Of a stretch of DNA of 64,000 bases, positions 32,257 to 44,200 are shown piece by piece. This DNA is from Corythucha ciliata (lineage: Eukaryota > Arthropoda > Insecta > Hemiptera > Tingidae): contig CM075941.1 of the NCBI GenBank assembly GCA_038030265.1, forward strand, positions 50,569,952 to 50,633,951. Reading direction: 5' to 3'. The position numbers were made by a program, and so were the translations under genes. The notes under the pieces are model-generated. The model worked only from the letters and a program-made list of their open reading frames with translations. It made no database searches and had not been told where the DNA came from. How positions within the stretch are numbered: position 1 is the stretch's first letter; every line of letters begins with the position of its first letter.

Positions 32257-32410
32257 TCTGTTAGTGTTAATGTTGGTCATTGCTGTTGTTGACCCTCCTG
32301 CTTATTCATCTTGCTTATGTGTTATATTCAAATTCTGACGGGGGGATTTTTGATTTCTGCTGAAACTAGGTGTGTTGAAAATGGCCGATTGGCCGAAACC
32401 AATAAATAAA

Positions 32411-32647
32411 GCAGCTCAAAGTCTCGCAAAGAACCCAATCATAAGCTCGAAATCAAAACATATCGACATAAAAAAGCATTTTATTCGAGACGTAGTCATG
32501 AGAGGAGAAGTCGAAGTCAACTATCGACCCTCCGAAATTATGGATGCTGACATATTCACGAAATCTCTCCCAACTGTTAAATTCGAACAGTTCAGAGAGA
32601 ATTTGGGACTCTCAAAAATCGTTCGTGAGGAGGAGTGTGGGAATTAA
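32411..32647 (+). pseudogene. Copia RNase H C-terminus after the insertion
   Basis: Begins with the duplicated gcagctcaa (AAQ) and continues SLAKNPIISSKSKHIDIKKH, NYRPSEIMDADIFTKSL and FEQFRENLGL, the standard end of Copia Pol. A purine tract, gaggaggag, then precedes the 3' LTR (polypurine tract). Confidence 0.88.
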
Positions 32648-32758
32648 TTTGACTCCACTAACTATTTTTTAGATCACATGAAACCTTTTTGCTTTGCCTT
32701 ATACTTCGCGAATAAATACTTGTCTTTTTCATTGAACAAACTTCGTCTAAATATAACA
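32636..32758 (+). repeat. Copia 3' LTR
   Basis: 123 bp, starts TGTGGGAATT after the purine tract gaggaggag and ends ATAACA, followed by the duplicated caagc. Confidence 0.92.
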
Positions 32759-33259
32759 CAAGCCCGTCAACGAAATTTATGCAAGATACAAGCTAGCGAC
32801 TCGCCGTCAAAACTCCGATGAGTCAATAGATCAGTACCTTCGGGCATTAACAGTTCTGGGCAAAGATTGTCAATTCAAGGCTGTCACTGCCGATCAAAAC
32901 CGGGGCGATTTCATTAGAGACGCATTCATTAATGGATTGTACTCGCCGGAGATCTCTCACATTAGACGAAGCATCTAAGGACGCTAGATCACTTGAACTG
33001 GCCCGTCTGCAATCTCTCTCGTTCCCCTCGACATCAACAGTTAACGCTGTTCGATCCGATTTGCCATTCTCCATCGAAATCTAAAAGCTCTCGTCGAGAA
33101 TCTTCAGCTTCCTCGAGCTCCTCCCAAGACACAGTCGCCGCTATATTCACCAAAAAGTTTCTACTGCGGCAAAAAGAAACATTCTCGAACTAACTGCCCA
33201 GCGAAAAACGCTCAATGCACAAAATGTTTCAAGAAGGGACACTTCGCTACCGTCTGTAG

Positions 33260-36200
33260 CAGTGGCGTAGGTAGGAATTTGTCCTTTGAATTTGATTGAA
33301 ATCTCGTACGGGTGAGAAGAGGGGGGTAATTTCATATTTTAGTCAACATTCCACCCAGCCAGCACACTCTTGAATCTGGACATCTTGCCTGGCCTCATCA
33401 TAGCCTCAATCTCTCAGTTAAGGGCGATTTTTGGACACTACCCGCCAATTAGCGCTTTTTTCACCCCCTCCCATATCCATGAATCTGCGCATTTTCTCAA
33501 CTTTAGCAACTAAGTATCGTTTTTATCCCGTGAACGATGTTTCTTTTTTTTCCACGAGTTTTGGCGTTTTCCTCAATTTTAGCAGCATATTACCGATTTT
33601 TTAAAATTTTTTTACCAGGGAATTAGCACTTTTCTCAGTTTTAGCTGGAAATTAACCTTTTTTCTTAAGTGTTTTCCTCAATATTAGCCGCAAAATAGGG
33701 GGACTTTTCACGAATTAGGATTTTTTTGGTTCACCATACGCAAGGCATGAGCGATTTTTCTCAGTTTACTCGCGAATTAGCGGTTTCTTCACCTGTTGCC
33801 ATAAATTGACGCTTTTTTTCAATTTCAGCCTGGGGACTTATTCTGTAAAACATCGAAGCTTTTACACATTGCCTAGAAAACAATGTTACTATGGTAGAAC
33901 TGTTGAAATCTGTTTTTTGCCTTTCCGCATTGCAATTTTAGAGAATACCGATTTAGCAACATTGGAAATCGACTTCGGAATAATAACCATAGAACTATAC
34001 TGGAGGAGATCAAGCTATTAAATATGCACTGAAAGAAAATAAACTTCAAATTAAAATTGCCATTATTATATATCGTTAAGGGAGAGTTCAAAAATGTTAA
34101 TAAGGCAGCAGTGAGGATCATATCACGGAGCACGTCTAAACGTGCTGTTTCTTTAGTCTATAGCGGGAGCGTACTATGAATCCTCACACCCAAGTAGCCA
34201 CGAAGAATCAAGCACTAGTAGCCCGAGTAATGTGGGAAATCAGCAGCGTGCCTCTTCACGACGATTGAGAGGCGGGGATCGAGAAAAATTCCCGAAGATG
34301 AGTGCGAAAAATTGATGAGAATGCCGACATGCGGACATGCTGACGTCTGAACCATTCACGACAGGACTAGCGGCTTTCTCGACCACACAACACTCTCATC
34401 TGAGACTTCGAGCTAGAATACTTCTCGCTGTGGGCTGATTCTCCACAAGCTGCGCCGGAAGTCAGAATGGCGAAGATCAGCAGCGCGAGCTGAGATTAGA
34501 AACTTTCGACGTGCTTATCCCATGACAGATATGAATAAAAAAGCTAGCCTGAGGAAAGTTAAAATTCACAATGATAACGGGGTTTGATAAAGATGAAAGC
34601 AACATTGCAATCGAATTTGTCGATATAGCAACAGAGTCTGGTGACGCTTCTATAATAACCTACTAAAGAAATACTCCTTAGCAACGTTACTTCAAATTCA
34701 ATGTTTCTAAAATTGCAGAATGCCGAATAGCAACGTTTCTTTGATGGATAGCAACATTGCAATCGAAATTTGGTTGCCATCATGTTAGAGAATAAGGCCC
34801 CTGATGCACTAACTTTTTTCATCATTGCTTTTTTCAAAAATCATATGTTTCCGTTCAGTTTTCTTAATTTCATGAATGAGATTTCAATGTTTCTTCCAAA
34901 GCAACGTTTCTATTTCGTTAGAGAATAACGCCCCTGAAAAGTTACCTTAAGAGTCCGCAAATTGCCATATATTCAGTTTTTGGCGCAAATTATAATTTTT
35001 CTCAATTTCAACCGTGAATTGGAGTTTTTTAAAAATTGTAGCAGCGACGCGTCGTAGCGTTTCAAACCTGTGAATTAGCGAATTTTCTCAATTTCAGTCA
35101 CAAATTGGCGTTTGGCGCAACTGTAGCTGTAAATTGGCGATTTTTTTCAATTTTTAGCCGCAAATTGGCAATTTTCTCAATTTTTAGGCTTAAACTAAAC
35201 CTTTATCTTAATTTTGACCCGCTGGTTATTTTATTTTCTAAATATTACCCACAAATTAGCGGTTTTTCACATTTCACCACCGCGTTAGCAATTTTATATA
35301 ACTTTCATAGGTATAAATTATTGCTTCTTTTCAGTTCTAGCCGTGATTTAGCGTATTTTTTAACATTGTACTATAGCCAAACACGAATTTGCCATTTTTC
35401 TGAATTTTAGCAGCGTGGTAGCGTTTCCAACCCGTGCATTACCTACCGAGTTTTGTCAATTTTTGCCAAGAATTGGCGTTTGACTCAATTTAAGCTGCAA
35501 ATTAGCAATTTTTTCCACTTTTAACTGAGAATTAGCCAATTTGAACTGAAAATTACGTTTTTCTTAATTTTGGCTGCGCTAATTGGTGATTTTTTCAATT
35601 TTTACCGCGAATTAGTGATTTTCTTCATTTTGTATACGCGAATTAACGTTTTGACAACTTTATATCTGCAAATTGCAAATTAGTGATTTTTCGCAATTTC
35701 AGCTGTGAAATAGCGTTTTGTGCTAATTTTGCGGCCATTCAGCATCCTATTCCTTTTTTCATATTCGAATAAGCGATTTTTGCCATTTCAGTTGTGAATT
35801 TGCCATTTTTGTCAAATTTAACCTGAAAGCGTCTTTTTTTTGGTCAATATTATAGGATGTTTTCTCAACTTTAACCGAGTGGTTTGCCGAAATACAACAC
35901 TTTTGCGTTGATTTCCACAATTCATTCGTAGACGTAGAATGGCCTCCATGTACCGCGAATCAGCGAATTTTTTCATCATTTTAGTCTGGAAGTTTCATCG
36001 TGAGACCATGAATCAGCGCTTTTTAGCAGCTATAGCCACGAATATTACAGATTTTTGTCTGATAGAAGGTCCGGGGCGAAACCCTCCCCCCCACCATACC
36101 TCGGTTCACTACTGCTTTGGGTCTGAAGTACAAGGAAAAAACTGGACGTACTCGGACTTTTTCGGGCTGCTTTAAGTCCAGAAAATCTGTTAAACCTAAT

Positions 36201-36336
36201 TTCAAAGTGAAACGCTCATTTTTGGAGATTTTATGGGCCTCTTCGTTATGGTACTAGTGCTCCTTCGTTCGTATACTTGTAGCTCTAGGGGGGGGGGGGT
36301 GGATCTATCCCGCATATTCCCACCTCGTACCTACGC
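33260..36336 (+). mobile_element. hAT-like element of family A, second copy
   Basis: Starts with the same cagtggcgtaggtaggaatt as the element at 9715, inserted in the old Gypsy gag. Type A 30-nt units fill about 33420-36060, and the family right-end module (gtctgaagtacaagga to ggatctatcc) fills 36060-36336. The right edge reads cctacgccccag and has no exact copy of the left flank gtctgtag, so the right border is uncertain. A stretch at 33835-34955 does not fit the array and may be a further insertion. Confidence 0.65.
33835..34960. other. Non-array segment within family A copy 2
   Basis: It starts after the unit cagcctggggac and the array resumes near 34935. It contains repeated phrases around tagcaacgttgc or agcaacattgcaatcga, some inverted (near 33885 against 34895), so it may be a separate DNA element with inverted ends. 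No coding region seen. Confidence 0.4.
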
Positions 36337-36800
36337 CCCAGCCTGCAACGTTGCTGTCGGAGAGCGGTTTGTTATGTTTCCTTGCCTTATTTTCTACCTG
36401 AGCTCTCCAATAATAAAATGATGGAGGATAAACAGACGAGTTATTTAGAGGCATGAAAAGTACAGATAATACAAGGGATGCTACGTAGCGGAAAATGTTC
36501 GTTTTGGCGGGATTTCAAATATGCCAACTTTTTTTAATAAATAACAAATATTTCCAAAGGGTTTTAAATTTTTATTTATTTATTTACATGGAAGGATTGA
36601 TAGGCCTAATCGAAAAAAAAAATGTTTTTTTTGGAAAATGTGAAACGTCCTCATTAGCGGTTTTTTCACCCATTGCCATAAATTGGCGCTTTTTCTCAAT
36701 TTCAGCCTCAAAAGTTGACTTCAGAAGCCTCGAATGGCGTGTTATTCAGTTTGGTCTCGATTTTAAACGCGAATTAGCGCTTTTTCCTAATTTTAGCTTA
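36337..36800. other. Intergenic segment with a few array units
   Basis: Mostly unassigned. Type A units reappear at about 36650-36800 (ttagcggttttttcaccc). No gene. Confidence 0.4.
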
Positions 36801-36814
36801 GCACAGCACAGCCA

Positions 36815-37255
36815 AACTCCATCCAGGGCCATTGTTTCTCGAAGCTCGAATTGTGTTGGGATTTGCCTTTCCGAGTCGTCCGGGTCAACATAAGTTTAAT
36901 TAATTTATCACTTTAATTAAAATACCGGCAATAGAATTTATCCCTCGAATCTATCTAACAACATCTAGATAAAATAAAATTCGGCGTGGTTTACCGATCA
37001 AAAGAAACGCCTAGAGTTTAGAGAAACAATGGCTATCTCAATCTCCCACTGCGTCTGCGCATTGGACTAGCATTCTAGAAGTTACGGGCTCAAACGTCGC
37101 CGGGGAGCCCATTTTTTCTCGAAGCTCGAATTGTGTTGGGCTTTGCCTTTCCGAGTCGTCCGGATTACATCTTACATACTTATTAAGTCAGTTTAATCAA
37201 TTTACTACTTCAATTAAAATGCCGGCGTCATAATTATCCCTCATATCTAACTCAT
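36815..37255. repeat. Two copies of a SINE-like repeat
   Basis: The block tttctcgaagctcgaattgt to ttgcctttccgagtcgtccg to a taatcaattt-rich tail and attatccctc occurs at about 36832-36965 and 37112-37250. In front of the second copy, gcattggactagcattctag followed by aagttacgggctcaaacg resembles the anticodon and B-box half of a tRNA-derived SINE head. No full tRNA is present. Confidence 0.5.
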
Positions 37256-37259
37256 CACA

Positions 37260-37690
37260 TTGGCTCATCGTTGGCTTTTTGATTCGGCCACTCGGTGGAG
37301 CGAGGTATTTTGAAAGTGCCAACGTTGCGAAATTACATGAAAATGAAATAAACTCATTAACGCTATATTTTAGGAAAACTTGCCTTAAAACACAAGTGAT
37401 TGATCATGAATTGCCAACTTTTATGATCAATGAATGAAACTCTTGGAACCGATTGGCAGGTTAAGACACAGCTACAACCTCTACAAACTATACACAGATG
37501 TTGCGTCTCACGCCAATCGAACCTGTCCCACTTTGATTCATCCCTATCCGATGATTTATTTGTGGAGGAGATTTGTGGGATCAATGGGAGTGCGAAAAAC
37601 TGCTACCCTTTTGTTTTGATGTAGCTACGCCCATGCTGCCCTCTTTATAAGTTAAAATTAAAGTAGAAACATTTTACAGAAAGTTTTTTA
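37260..37690. other. 3' flank of the polycystin-1-like gene
   Basis: Downstream side of the minus-strand gene. A minus-strand AATAAA can be read at about 37556-37561, roughly 130 bp past the stop. Nothing else supported. Confidence 0.4.
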
Positions 37691-37691
37691 A

Positions 37692-40600
37692 TTAGATAGT
37701 TGGTGAAATCCATCTCCAAGTCGTCCTTCTTGGAGCTGCGCGCTCGGTTGCGGCCATTTTTTTCATGTCTTCCAACTGCTTTGCCACCGAAGGTAACGCG
37801 TTTTGCTCCCCTCGGGCCGACGTTTGAATTATCGGCTTAGGTTTGACCCTGATAGTGCCGTACGCCCATAAAAACGGCGCCATATTGAAGAGTCGAACAA
37901 ATATGAACATGAAGCCCAACCATCGTAAGTGAAAATCATTCCTAGTGCCGAATTTGTCTAAAAAGTCGCTGTAGTCGCGAACAACGGCACGGGCGAATAG
38001 ATCGATCGATTCGGGAAGAATGACGAGGAATAGGACGCCTTGGACTATTTCATAGAAGTAGGCGAACATGAGAAAAGTGACGAGACTGACGGACGACACA
38101 CCTTCGAATGATACGTTTTGAATGAATTCACTTCGAGCGTAGCCGTGGAACGTGGGCAGTGAAATGAGAAAGAGGGAAGCGGTGACAATGAACGCCGACA
38201 GGTAGCACATCCAGTCAATTCCATATATTTCAAACGCTCGAATGTATTCGTCAGGAAAGGAGCGTATAATGTAGAAGTCGGCCATGTTGCCTCTGAGAAT
38301 GCGTAGCGAGATGTAGACAATGATGAGGAAACACGCGACGACTAGAAGAACGTCGGTTGATAAATTGGATTCGTGGGAATAATTGTTGAGACCTCGAGCA
38401 CTCAGAATCATCCAAATTCTCAAGCTTCCAAGGAAGGCCAAACAAAATGAGAGCACCATCGACAAATGAAATGGAGCATACGATTTTGCATAAGCGTCCA
38501 TAGTAAGAATCTAAAAAAATATACACAAATATTACATCAAAGTTACAGATCATCGAATTATTTCGATTACATTAAATTTCCCGCGATAGAAACATTGCGG
38601 AGACACGGTCACAATTAACTCGAGAGACGTAATAATTCTTGTCGGCATGTTGAATATCACGAACTGCAGGTGCACTAACCTCGTCTTATTATCGAACCAA
38701 TTGTACAAGTAAAGATCCGTAATGTTTCTTTGGGATGGGCCCAGCGTGTTGGGTAATTTGTGAATATAACCGTCCACTCTTTGGTGAATAAGGTCTGTAA
38801 TAAATGTACAAAAAATGTTAGAAAATGGGTGAATCACGTCAGGAGGGAGGGGGGAGCGTTATACTCCAAAGAACAGAATCTGGTCCGTAGTCATATGTGT
38901 AGGTCCACGTTCCTTGTTTTGGTCCAAATCCGATATATTTCGCCCAGCTTCTGGAAAAGTCACCAGTTTCAATCGTGAACGCATTCAAAGCACCTCCGGA
39001 TGAGTTTAAAAATTTCGTAAAGTACGAATTCCACGATCTGACTTTATTTTGTTGAAAATGTATATACGATTAGGCGTTTTTTTTCTCGAGTTGAGACACG
39101 TACGAGGCAAAAAATAACTCACGCGGCTTGACTCTCAGCTGCCGTATTATTGGAGCACCCACAATTTTACTCGCAAGGTCTGCTATATAACCGCGACGGT
39201 ATTCGCCCGCGGCCCAAGGATCGCTAGGGTTCGATCGAGAGCGATCATCAACTGGTTGAACAGAGTTTGAGGGGGGGGGGGGGTTGAAGGTTTTGGTTGC
39301 TTTGCAGTGGATGAGGAAACGTCATACGTGATTCATGTGCTAATGGAAGTGGCTGTCCGTTGTACCAAAAGTAGTGGTGGAGGTTTGGAAGTAATGAGAA
39401 AGTCAAGTAGTCAGTAAATCTGAAAAAAAAAACAAATATTTAACGTAAAATTTCGGTATTCTTAAAGAGAGGTAGAATCTGACTCGGATGCGTTGCGAAC
39501 GTCTGCCAAACCAATATGTCCTGGCACTAACGGCTCTTTAATCACATCTTCTAGATTTTTTTTTCTATAATATTGGGTCTTCGTATCGCTATTCAATCGT
39601 ATCTTCGCGAACAGAAAGATTAGCATTACGGCACAAGCCACAGCGTACCATTTGGAAGATACGACCGTCCTGAAAATGATCTTTGGATTGGGGGGGGGAG
39701 GGGAGTCCCGCATGCAAATTTCTCGTTCAACGCTCAAAAGGCAGTTAAATTCCTACTTTGATTTTGTGTATTCTTTGGTCCCTCTTTGTTCTCTTCAATA
39801 GGCCGCGATCCAATTCCATGAAATAGTTTAACCTGTCTTTTTCTTCAATTTTGCTTTCGCAAACCCCTTGAATGTAAAAAAGGTCCCAAATTTTCCTCTA
39901 TACAGAATTCAAATTTGATTAAATTCGTTTCTCTGTTTTCAAACATTAAAAAACCTACGTGGCTAAAGTAGAAAAGACAAATTGATTTGATAGTTATTCT
40001 CAATGGGTCTACGATAATAGCGTCGGCCAAGAGAGCAACTCCATAAATAATCATCCAATGTTCCGAGTCCACTTGCCTTATTGTGAACGCACTCACAAAT
40101 ACAAAAGCTAATGACACGGCTATGCAACAAAATGTGAACACTCTGGAAAAAAAAAGAAAAAAAAGCGAAAGGTGATAGGCGGGTGGGGAAAGGATCTTAC
40201 TTCCAAGCTAACTCCCAACCCCTAATTTTTGGACGCGATCCTTTACGAATGTTGGTAAGGTCCAGCCACGGATAGTAACTTGACGGTGAAAATAAATGTG
40301 AAGTGACGTTTTTTCTGGCCCAGATGGTAGGTCTCACCACTGTGAAAAAAAAAATGAATAAACACAGACGTTTATAATTTGAAATAATCATAGGACAATT
40401 TATGATGGGGGGGGGAGGGTTTACATTTTTCACTCATCGACCGTGAGTGAAACGTTCGTTGACGCCCCCGTCGTCTTGGTGCCTTCGCGGACCAACTTTC
40501 ATACTGGAAATTTTTCGAATTGACCGGTTTGAACTTCTTTTTAGGGTCGCAGCTCTTTCTAACGAGGAAATAAAAAAAAAAAGAGAAAGTTTGAATCCAG

Positions 40601-41280
40601 ATTTAAATGAAATAGTATTTGTTATTACTCGTAAAGAAATATTCCTATCGCAAAAAGGATGTAAGTGACAGCCAAAACGACCGCGGATGTAACGGCCTCA
40701 TAAACCGTGAAGTCAGCTTGAGCAGCATCTATTATAGCTCCTGCGTAACAAAAAACCACGTCCATAGCAACGGTGAGAACTTCGAACCATTGGGAATGTA
40801 TACCGGCAAATTTTCTCAATTCCATGGAGATGCCCATACAGGTGGCAACGAATTGCATAAGAATGATAGCGTGATCTTTATGCGAGTAAATATTTCTTTT
40901 GTTCCTTTTGGGTAAGAGGGGTGGGGAATTGATTCAGTTGCTGTTTAGCATCTAAACCTGAAATTAATGCGTACTTGAAAAAAAATGAAATCCAATGATG
41001 AGTCTCTCCAATCTGATTCACGATGTATCGGCGAAGTTCTTTACATTCGACTGCCGATTTTTCAGACTCCTGGTGGCGATCGACCCGACTGATTTGATCC
41101 GATCGTGCCGACACTGATCGCGGCACGACGCTCGGTTTTTTTACATCTTCAAATTGATCGTTATAGCGCGTCGCTAGGTTGACACAGTCGGAGAAGTCAA
41201 TTTGAGTCAGCCACCGTTCAACGACAAATTCATTGGCTTCCATGAGTGTTAGATCGTAGACGATGATTTTCTCGCAATAC
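37692..41280 (-). CDS. Polycystin-1-like, PLAT end, TM2-TM11 and polycystin domain
   Basis: Exon 40958-41280 finishes PLAT (IIVYDLTLMEANEFVVERWL). TM2-3 lie in 40629-40875. TM4-5 lie in 39955-40142 with the family-typical HWMIIYGVALLADAIIVDPL. TM6 is in 39484-39680. The polycystin domain runs through VGAPIIRQLRVKP (39123-39251), GTWTYTYDYGPDSVLW (38865-39041) and DNKTRLVHLQFVIFN (38571-38794). The last exon (272 codons) has five hydrophobic segments and a short tail with a possible helix (VAKQLEDMKKMAATE). A run of 13 G at 39271-39283 is the pyrimidine tract of a small intron, not a coding frameshift. One donor (GTCAGA at 39478-39483) is unusual. Confidence 0.88.
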
Positions 41281-44200
41281 CTTGAGCGGAACAGAATCAA
41301 ATGAGTGGTTGTGGAAGGAGAGGGGTTGGAAGCATTGGTTTGAGTATAATATCCTAACCAGGCACCACAATCCCTCCCCTTCACCACCAACCCCAGCCAG
41401 CTGATAGAACTCTCAGGGGCGTAGCCAGCCCTTGATATAGGCATGGGTACTTGTGTACCGCCGTGAAAGAGTAACAAAGAGGTTCTTTCACCCCGTGATG
41501 TAGGCCCGACAGCTTGCGGTAAGGTGTGCACGAGCTGGCACGAGGGTTAGTCGCGAGGTTTCGGGCTCCCCCCCCCCTGCACGGATGTGCGTCCCGCTGT
41601 CCATAACTTTGTGAACTCCCGACTCTAGATGTAAACCCCGTGAACTTCCCCAACTATAGAATCCCCCGGGTTTTATACTAAAGTTATTCAAGGGAACGCT
41701 ATTCCATGAGATATCCAGTGATTGATAAACCCACTGAAAACAACAAAAGTACACGTTGCGTAGGACGTCTCTAGACACCATGGGTACAAGTTTGGATGAT
41801 GTAGGAAACCGCTCTTTTGTCGAAGCCAGGTCTTTTTCAGAGAAGATAGTGATCCTTGACGTGAGCACAAGTCAGATGCATCGTGCAATGACTATTGCAG
41901 GCTTATATTTGGTGATGAGGCCCCGGAAAAAGATCTCGGCAACTCATCAACGCAGAACCCTTAACGTAACTTTCGTAACGTCTTCTGGTACGGAAACTAC
42001 AGCAATTTAGTCTCCCAAACTAAGACTCTTCTCTGTCATACAGACGAATGGCTCCTTGTCAGGAACTTGCAGTCTTGACGGCCTGTAAACTGTCAAGTTA
42101 TAGTCTTCAACACGTGCGTTCGACCAGCTCATGATCTTAGAAAAAGAAAGCTTTTCTGAAAAGATCGCAGGATGTCTAGCACTGAATAGGAGGTCGCACG
42201 CAATTGAAATTTTCACGGAGCTTTGAATTTTTACGGGCTTTTGTTTTCGAAAAAAATAGTTGTTCGACCCCTGCCTCGGTCTGGATTTTCGCCCCTGGTT
42301 CGCGGCTATAAAAGAAAAAAAAGTGTGACCCGAAGTGCCCTCCCCCACCCCCCGTTTGATGGAGGGGCCTGATGTTATCCCGGGCCCCGGGGGCCCTAGG
42401 ATTGCTCGAAAAAACTCGTTCTTTCGCCCATAGACTCCATTTGGGGTCTAGTTGGTCCTAACATCTGATCAGTTTGATCAAATAACCTCCTTGTGTTTTA
42501 TGGGCCAAAAGCGGGTCCAAAATGGGGATTTTCAAAGGATTTGGGGTCATAGGGGTGTGGGGTGTCGATTTTCATGTAATTTCAAGCCGGATTTGACTAC
42601 ATCCATGAATAATAAACCCACAGTCGAAATAATAAGGCATTGTTCGATAATTCGCAGCGTTTTTAATAAAGATAGAGAGAACATCACGACGATTTCCTGA
42701 GGACAAGCAGTGGTTGGCAATCTTATCTGTCGATTCTCTCATACAAATGCTACCTCCTCCCCAGCAATGCCAATTTCATAGCCTCACCTTTTCATAAAGT
42801 GAATCTTCATGTATGAGATCGTGCAGAAGTCTTTTCATGTTGAGAAATGTATCATTAATGTAAAGAGCTGCACCTTTTTGGTACCTATTAGACCGATGAA
42901 TACGTTCGTCCTGTTTTCGAAGAAAATCAAATACACCTTACCTTTTTGCAGGGTAGATTACCTCTCCAAGATGTTTCCACCATGAAATTTAGGTGGAAAA
43001 CTCATGAGACATCCTTATACACCCTGAATCACACCCCAAAATGTCATTAACTTTGGAATTGTGTCACCAACAAGTTACCTGGCTGCTGGTCTATACATGT
43101 AGATGGTTGTTTGAATTCTAAAGGAAATTCAGCTAGATTTTCCTAGCAGCGCAAAACGCTCAGCGCAGCGTCATTTAAATTGTTTCCCAGTCGAAAAGTG
43201 AAGATGTAACTAGGAATAAATGCAAATCGCTAAGCGTTTTGCGCCGCTATAGGAAAACCCAGTTTTACGTGAAATTTCCATAGAACGCGTACTACTTTTC
43301 GAGTTACAGGCAAAAAAAACTCGGGTTTTCGGCGCTTCTGAAGTGGGGCCCTTCTGGCGGGGAAATTTTGGTGGAAAACTCATGAAAATGACTCATTTTC
43401 TTTTATAGCAATTAAAAAAATAATAATTAGCGATTTTTTGGCAGAAATGACCATTTTTGGGGAAAAAGAGTGCTCTTCAAAACCAGTGGTTTAACCAGTA
43501 AAATTCAAACGATCCTTGCGGTTTTTAGCGCGCTAAAAATCGTAAGACACCCGTTCACAATCTCTATGCTTTCCATGCAACCTATCAAAATGCTTCATTT
43601 TTGGAGGGAATAAATTTGTTTGGTTGCATAGACTCCACACAACGCAGACATAGAGCTTGTGAACGGGCCTTAAAGCCTCATGTGAAGCGGTCCTTTGAAT
43701 GGAACTGGATGTGTAGGCTCACCAAAGCATCGAAAGATATCGCTCCGGCAGCTGGCTGTCGAATAGAGTGGATTTCACTACTAATATACGAATTTCGACG
43801 TTATTAGTAAATTAGGCATTATTGTGCGGAAATGGCTAAATAAAAGAAGAGAATCACACCGAGTGGTAATTTTTGTCGAATAATAACAAATTAACTAAAA
43901 ACGTGGAAATTCGGTGTAGTAAATGCACTCTATTTGACAGCCAGCTGATGCTGGGGCGACATTTTTTGATACTTTGGTGGGCGTTCGTTCGGTGGGCAGT
44001 CAGTTCCATTCAAAGGCCCACTGACGATGAGGTTTTCAGGACGTTTAGCATGTTGAAATTCGCAAGGATTGTTTGAATTTTGCAGGTCAAAACATGCGAT
44101 TTTGAAGAGAAAAGTTACATTTTTGCTGGAAAATTGCCAATTAATTAAACAAACGCTCATGAGTAATTTTGAATGGGACACGTTGGAGAAGTTTCTCTGA

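Larger units (their letters stand above)
26129..32410. mobile_element. Penelope-derived composite insertion with inverted ends
   Basis: Inserted in Copia with a duplication of gcagctcaa (26120-26128 and 32411-32419). Inverted arms 26208-26366 and 32257-32410 are nearly identical apart from a 5 bp gap. The left side has 79 extra bases (26129-26207). Inside are a Penelope endonuclease fragment, a truncated Gypsy and an unassigned 0.6 kb. Penelope elements often integrate with inverted, partly duplicated ends, which fits. The arms contain ggccgattggcc followed by gaaac, like stem II and the GAAA box of the hammerhead ribozymes known in this class; the CUGAUGA box is diverged. Confidence 0.75.
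22885..32758 (+). mobile_element. Copia LTR retrotransposon, interrupted by a 6.3 kb insertion
   Basis: Short LTRs at 22885-23009 and 32636-32758 start TGTGGGAATT and end ATAACA. A 5 bp duplication, caagc, flanks the element (22880-22884 and 32759-32763). The order is gag, protease, integrase, RT, RNase H, as in Ty1/Copia. The coding part has three lesions: a TGG to TGA change at 24316, a deletion between integrase and RT near 25027-25054, and the insertion at 26129-32410. LTRs differ by few bases, so the element is fairly young. Confidence 0.93.
20800..33259 (+). pseudogene. Old Gypsy (Ty3-type) gag, split by hAT-like and Copia insertions
   Basis: Pieces at about 20830-20856, 22721-22884 and 32764-33259 form one decayed gag when the insertions and their duplications are set aside. 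They show EWSHWYRTFDNFIA, LKLLINFV, STFEESVEVLKRIYDK, then NEIYARYKLATR and IDQYLRALTVLGKDCQF, then two zinc knuckles of the form CGKKKHSRTNC and CTKCFKKGHFATVC. Stops and frame changes occur between 32960 and 33150. It is cut on the right by the family A element at 33260. Gypsy Gag would form the particle coat; this copy is dead. Confidence 0.8.

Noticed and set aside
33252..36348. 8 bp duplication for family A copy 2 (gtctgtag against gcctgcaa)
   Set aside because: Three of eight bases differ. All are transitions, which is suggestive, but not enough to call a duplication.
37060..37110. tRNA gene
   Set aside because: Only the anticodon and B-box half resembles a tRNA; the acceptor and D arm are not found, and the block is repeated as in a SINE.
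39271..39283. Run of 13 G seeming to cause a frameshift in the polycystin-1-like gene
   Set aside because: Splice sites at 39328 (GTATGA donor) and 39251 (CAG acceptor) place it inside a 76 bp intron as the pyrimidine tract, and phases then agree.
39959..39961. Donor at GTAGGT directly after the codons for FYFSH
   Set aside because: It puts the next exon out of frame; using GTTTTT four bases later (exon end 39955) restores phase on both sides.
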